From assembly GCF_034702125.1 (NCBI RefSeq), contig NC_085867.1, forward strand, positions 38,388,156-38,452,155: 64,000 nucleotides of DNA, read 5' to 3'. Each line of letters begins with the position of its first letter. The first letter of the stretch is position 1. The translations under genes and the position numbers were made by a program. Below are positions 60,701 to 64,000 of the stretch, piece by piece. The notes beneath the pieces are model-generated. The model saw nothing but the letters and a program-made list of their open reading frames with translations. It was not told the DNA's origin and ran no database searches. This DNA comes from Engraulis encrasicolus. Lineage: Eukaryota; Chordata; Actinopteri; Clupeiformes; Engraulidae.

Positions 60701-62638
60701 CACTGATTCTTGAGAAAGCGGCTAAAACATGTCTCAGCAATAAACTGCCAATTCTGTTGAAAATAAACTACATTTTCATTTATTACATAAATGTACAGTC
60801 GTTTGAAATATTTAAGTGTAATTTTATTACTTTTCATGGCTATAAACCTGCCCACACCCTGTAAAAACAGCTGTCCCAAGGACAGACATCATCATTTCAA
60901 TTGACTTAAAATGTAAAATTCACTGATATTTTTGAATAATATCACCATGATGTGAAAGTCCATATTGAAGTGGTTCTGCAGATATGCACATAGTGTGTGT
61001 AAAGCAATATTTACTACTATTTTCTGATTGCTCAAAGTGTGTCCAGCATATTAGTCACCACCGTCAGATTTTTTTAAAAAGACAATAAAATCAGGTATGC
61101 GCAAGGTCATTGTCATTACTTAGGACCCCTTTTCAAACCTTTAGATCTACTGAGTACTTCACCATCACTGAAGCTCCTGTAAGTTTACTAATTTCTCCTC
61201 AATTTGATAATTTGTTTGGACACTGGTACTGTCCCAACCATAAACTGTCAACACCGTCGGAGGTTTTAATAGTATTATTGTTACATTAATGTTAATTATA
61301 TATACTTTTTCAGAAGCGTCATGAAGCCCCTAAGAAACAGAGCGAAAACGAAGTGGCTAATGTGAGCAAAAAATGCACAATATGTAAAAGAGTGTTTTTT
61401 TGTCTCACACCGTCAGATGTCACCACCGTCAGATTTTGTTCCGCTCATCATCTTGTTCCATATTTTACTAAATTGTGCTGGTTAATGAAACATTACCAGA
61501 CATATTAGTAATAATTGTGACCCAAACTTATACTCCAGCCTCCAGAGGTGCATTTGGAGGGTTTTTTGTCACAAAACCTGACGGTGGTGACATCTGATGT
61601 AGTTCACAAAAAAGCATGTGTTTTACATGTTTTTGACAAGTTTTAAGAATATGCTTCCAATAAGTATCTACAATTATGTTGAATTGTAAAAGTAATTCAC
61701 TTAAATACAGTAAACTTATTTTTTTACTTCTAATTCTGTCTGACGCTGGTGACAAAACCAAGAAAGAGCCCATTTTATGAAAATGTAAAACATGGGGAGC
61801 TTGGCCAATACATTCACTGCACAGCCAAGACGTTCATCTATGATAATACACCTCTATATTTTGGATTTGAACAACTTAAAACCTGTTTATGCCACATTTT
61901 CAATAATCTAGGCCTACATCCTAGAGTATCTAACAAATGAAGAAAAAACAAATGCACAAACATACTGTGCACACACAAAAATAAAGTGTTTATGCTAGAT
62001 GTCATTGACTTGAGAGGGCTATTTATTTTGCTAAATGTAAGTAATAATTAGGTCACTTTCACCACCTTCAGATTACTGTCACCACCGTCAGTTCTTAAGT
62101 CACCACCGTAAGAAGGAGTCTTGGACATTTTAAATGAATGTGCTTACAAAATGTTCCTTTGGAGTTGTTGAATTATTAAAGTAATAGCAAATTTAAGCCT
62201 ACACGAATATTTGTGAAATTACAAAAAATTGTTTGATCTATTTAGCCATTAAGTAAGCATTGTCTGACAGCACATATTTTTAAATTAGAACACATGAAGC
62301 AGTATTAAAATAGAATGAAAGTGAATTTTCAACATTTAAAGGCGTATGTGTGAACCAAAAAACACACACAATCACTTAAAAACTCCAGATACATATGCAA
62401 CCAAATCAATACACTTTTTATTGCTTTTAATTGTGTCTGACGGTGTTGACAAAAAACAAGGTATGATCGGAGAAAAACCTGATATCTGAAAAAAATGGAA
62501 AATGGGGAGATTGGCCTTCTGCATTCCTGAAAAGCCAAGACCTTTGTCTACGAGGATATACCATATTATTTTGTAATTCACTTCGTTTTTTTCTTTTAAC
62601 ATTACAACCTGTTTTAGCCACTTTCTCAAGAATCAGTG
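60701..62638. mobile_element. 1.94-kb CACTG-ended DNA transposon with CACCACCGTCAGA motifs
   Basis: The left terminus CACTGATTCTTGAGAAAGCG pairs with CTTTCTCAAGAATCAGTG at the right, about 32 bp with few mismatches. ACAA flanks both sides (60697-60700, 62639-62642). Outside sequence joins to match uninterrupted 27308-27380. The interior carries at least nine copies of TCACCACCGTCAGA or its complement and no transposase ORF. Non-autonomous. Confidence 0.8.
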
Positions 62639-62934
62639 ACAAACTAAAGGTGCTTTCATGAGCAGTTTACTGTGGTCGGTTGAGGACTTGACTCATGCAG
62701 ATACATATTCTGGGCAGAGGCTTTCTTTTTGCTAGAGACTAACACCAAGCCACAAGACATAACAAGCAAAAATAAAGAAAAAATGAATGACAATGAATTA
62801 CATTTGTACCTTCAGTGCACTTTCTGTGTTCAATGCTCAATTTCTGGAACTGGACTTCTTCTTTCAGTCAAGTTGCCATTTAGCTAAGTGAAATGTAAGT
62901 GAAATGTAATATTTCTGAAAATAGTGGCCCATGA

Positions 62935-63080
62935 AGGTGCGGGGCCCACTGGGAATTGCCCGCTATGCCAGATGACCAGTCCAGCCCTGATTGCATGTAT
63001 TGGCTTGGGGGGCCTTTTAGATGACTTTGTCCTGGGCCCTGACAAAGCTGCTCTAGCAGGGGGCACTCAAGAAAAACATT
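62935..63080 (-). repeat. Dispersed GGGCCC-rich repeat, copy 3
   Basis: GGGCCCACTGGGAATTGCCC, CATCTAAAAGGCCC (reverse) and GACTTTGTCCTGGGCCC (reverse) relate it to 1255-1400 and 23878-24030. Confidence 0.6.
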
Positions 63081-63249
63081 CAAGCCTCACATCATTGTAG
63101 CTATTGTGTGATGCTTGTAATGACACACAAAACACATGTGCATGCATGTACAGTATACCACAAGACCACTTTATTGCACATGCTGAGATGTTTTCAACAA
63201 GATTGTGGTCTAAGTATCTTTGTTTTTTTAACTGTTTTTACATTTGTAA

Positions 63250-63420
63250 ACTGTTTTACAATCTCTGAAACCAAAAGAGAACGATTTAGAGTTGATGCTG
63301 TCAAAAGCACCTGACCACTGATAAACAGAACATAAACCGAGCAGATGATTGACACTGTGGTTTTGGTTTCAAAATGACTATAGGCCTCTGTAACAATTCA
63401 TAGCAGCAGAGGAATAGGCA
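63250..63420 (+). repeat. Lysozyme unit 4 upstream remnant
   Basis: CTCTGAAAC... AAAGAGAA, then AGCACCTGACCACTG, then GTGGTTTTGGTTTCAAAATG, and GACTATAGGCCTCTGTA match 27960-28110 and 44230-44385 in order. It shows yet another lysozyme-type unit begins near the right edge. It also provides an uninterrupted version of the site occupied at 44384. Confidence 0.7.
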
Positions 63421-63603
63421 CAACCCACATGTTTGTTTGTTTTACAGTAAACAGAATCATGGATAGTAATAACAAGGACAGGAAGGGTCATGAAAGTTCA
63501 GTAGACATTTTTATTGCAGGTATACTTGTATCTGACAGGGGTCAAATGGTTTTGGCCAAAGGCGATACATCAGAAACAGTAAAGAAATAAAGAGCAAACA
63601 TTG

Positions 63604-64000
63604 TGGCCTAAAATAGCCTAGCTATTGACAGTCACAAATAATGTTATTAATTGTTGATTATTTTTCTTGTTTTCTTCACAGACACTTTTTAATATAATAT
63701 AAGAAGTAAAACAATAACAAGCAAATAAAACATGAAGAAATATTTCACGGTAACACTGTATCCCCAAACTCTATTACTTGCAAAGCACAACGTAAAATAT
63801 TTTACTGCACTGTGTTGCTGATACTGTAGTCAACAACAAAACTATCTCCAAAGTTTCAGAGGCCAATTACATATGTGTTAAGTCCATCAACACTGACCTG
63901 TCAGTTTCAGTTTGGCCTAAAATAGCCTAGCTATTGACAGTCACAAATAATGTTATTAATTGTTGATTATTTTTCTTGTTTTCTTCACAGACACTTTTTA
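63604..64000. repeat. 88-bp direct repeat at the window edge
   Basis: 63604-63691 recurs without visible change at 63913-64000, where the window ends, so its true length and copy number are unknown. The offset is 309 bp. Confidence 0.85.

Overview
This is vertebrate, almost certainly teleost, nuclear DNA. The evidence is split genes with GT-AG introns, many long (CA)n/(TG)n arrays, and dense fish-type DNA transposons, MITEs and LTR/LINE fragments. There is one 100-base assembly gap (7341-7440). No rRNA, tRNA or CRISPR array was seen. All exon models were built by eye from splice sites, phase and family homology.

Layout. (1) 1-9.0 kb has no recognised gene. It holds poly-C and GAA runs, a degenerate tandem family (about 0.69-2.3 kb), a striking tract almost without G on the + strand (about 2.55-4.1 kb), palindromic motifs, a Penelope-like fragment and the gap. 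(2) 9.07-25.4 kb is a 12-exon + strand gene with one PDZ and two PH domains, best read as pdzph1 (1339 aa by my model), with several MITEs and microsatellites in its introns. (3) 27.3-64 kb is a c-type lysozyme cluster broken up by transposons. Two complete 4-exon genes (30.43-31.78 and 36.75-41.23 kb) keep both catalytic residues and all eight cysteines. Lysozyme-flank remnants at about 35.7, 43.3-44.4, 58.2-58.7 and 63.25-63.4 kb show that further copies existed and were lost.

Mobile DNA. The duplicated lysozyme flanks act as internal empty-site references. They show that 44384-58223 is one large CACTG-ended insertion. It contains a young, near-intact BEL/Pao retrotransposon (LTRs of 812 bp differing at only two positions I could see) and a separate nest of inverted-repeat elements. 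Other datable insertions are an element with a perfect 8-bp target duplication at 32525-34729, a fold-back element carrying RFX X-box-like motifs in lysozyme 2 intron 2 (38342-39926), and a 1.94-kb CACTG-ended element with repeated CACCACCGTCAGA-type motifs (60701-62638).

How the genes relate. The two lysozymes share promoter blocks and exon phases, so they are tandem duplicates. Their mature proteins differ in charge (about +3 versus about -1), which suggests divergence of role. The pdzph1-like gene is a separate membrane-signalling or scaffold-type gene next door. No operon-like or novel multi-gene system is visible. The most unusual items are the G-depleted tract, two pdzph1 exon ends duplicated inside adjacent tetranucleotide repeats, the X-box-bearing fold-back element, and the nested transposon that splits a lysozyme unit.
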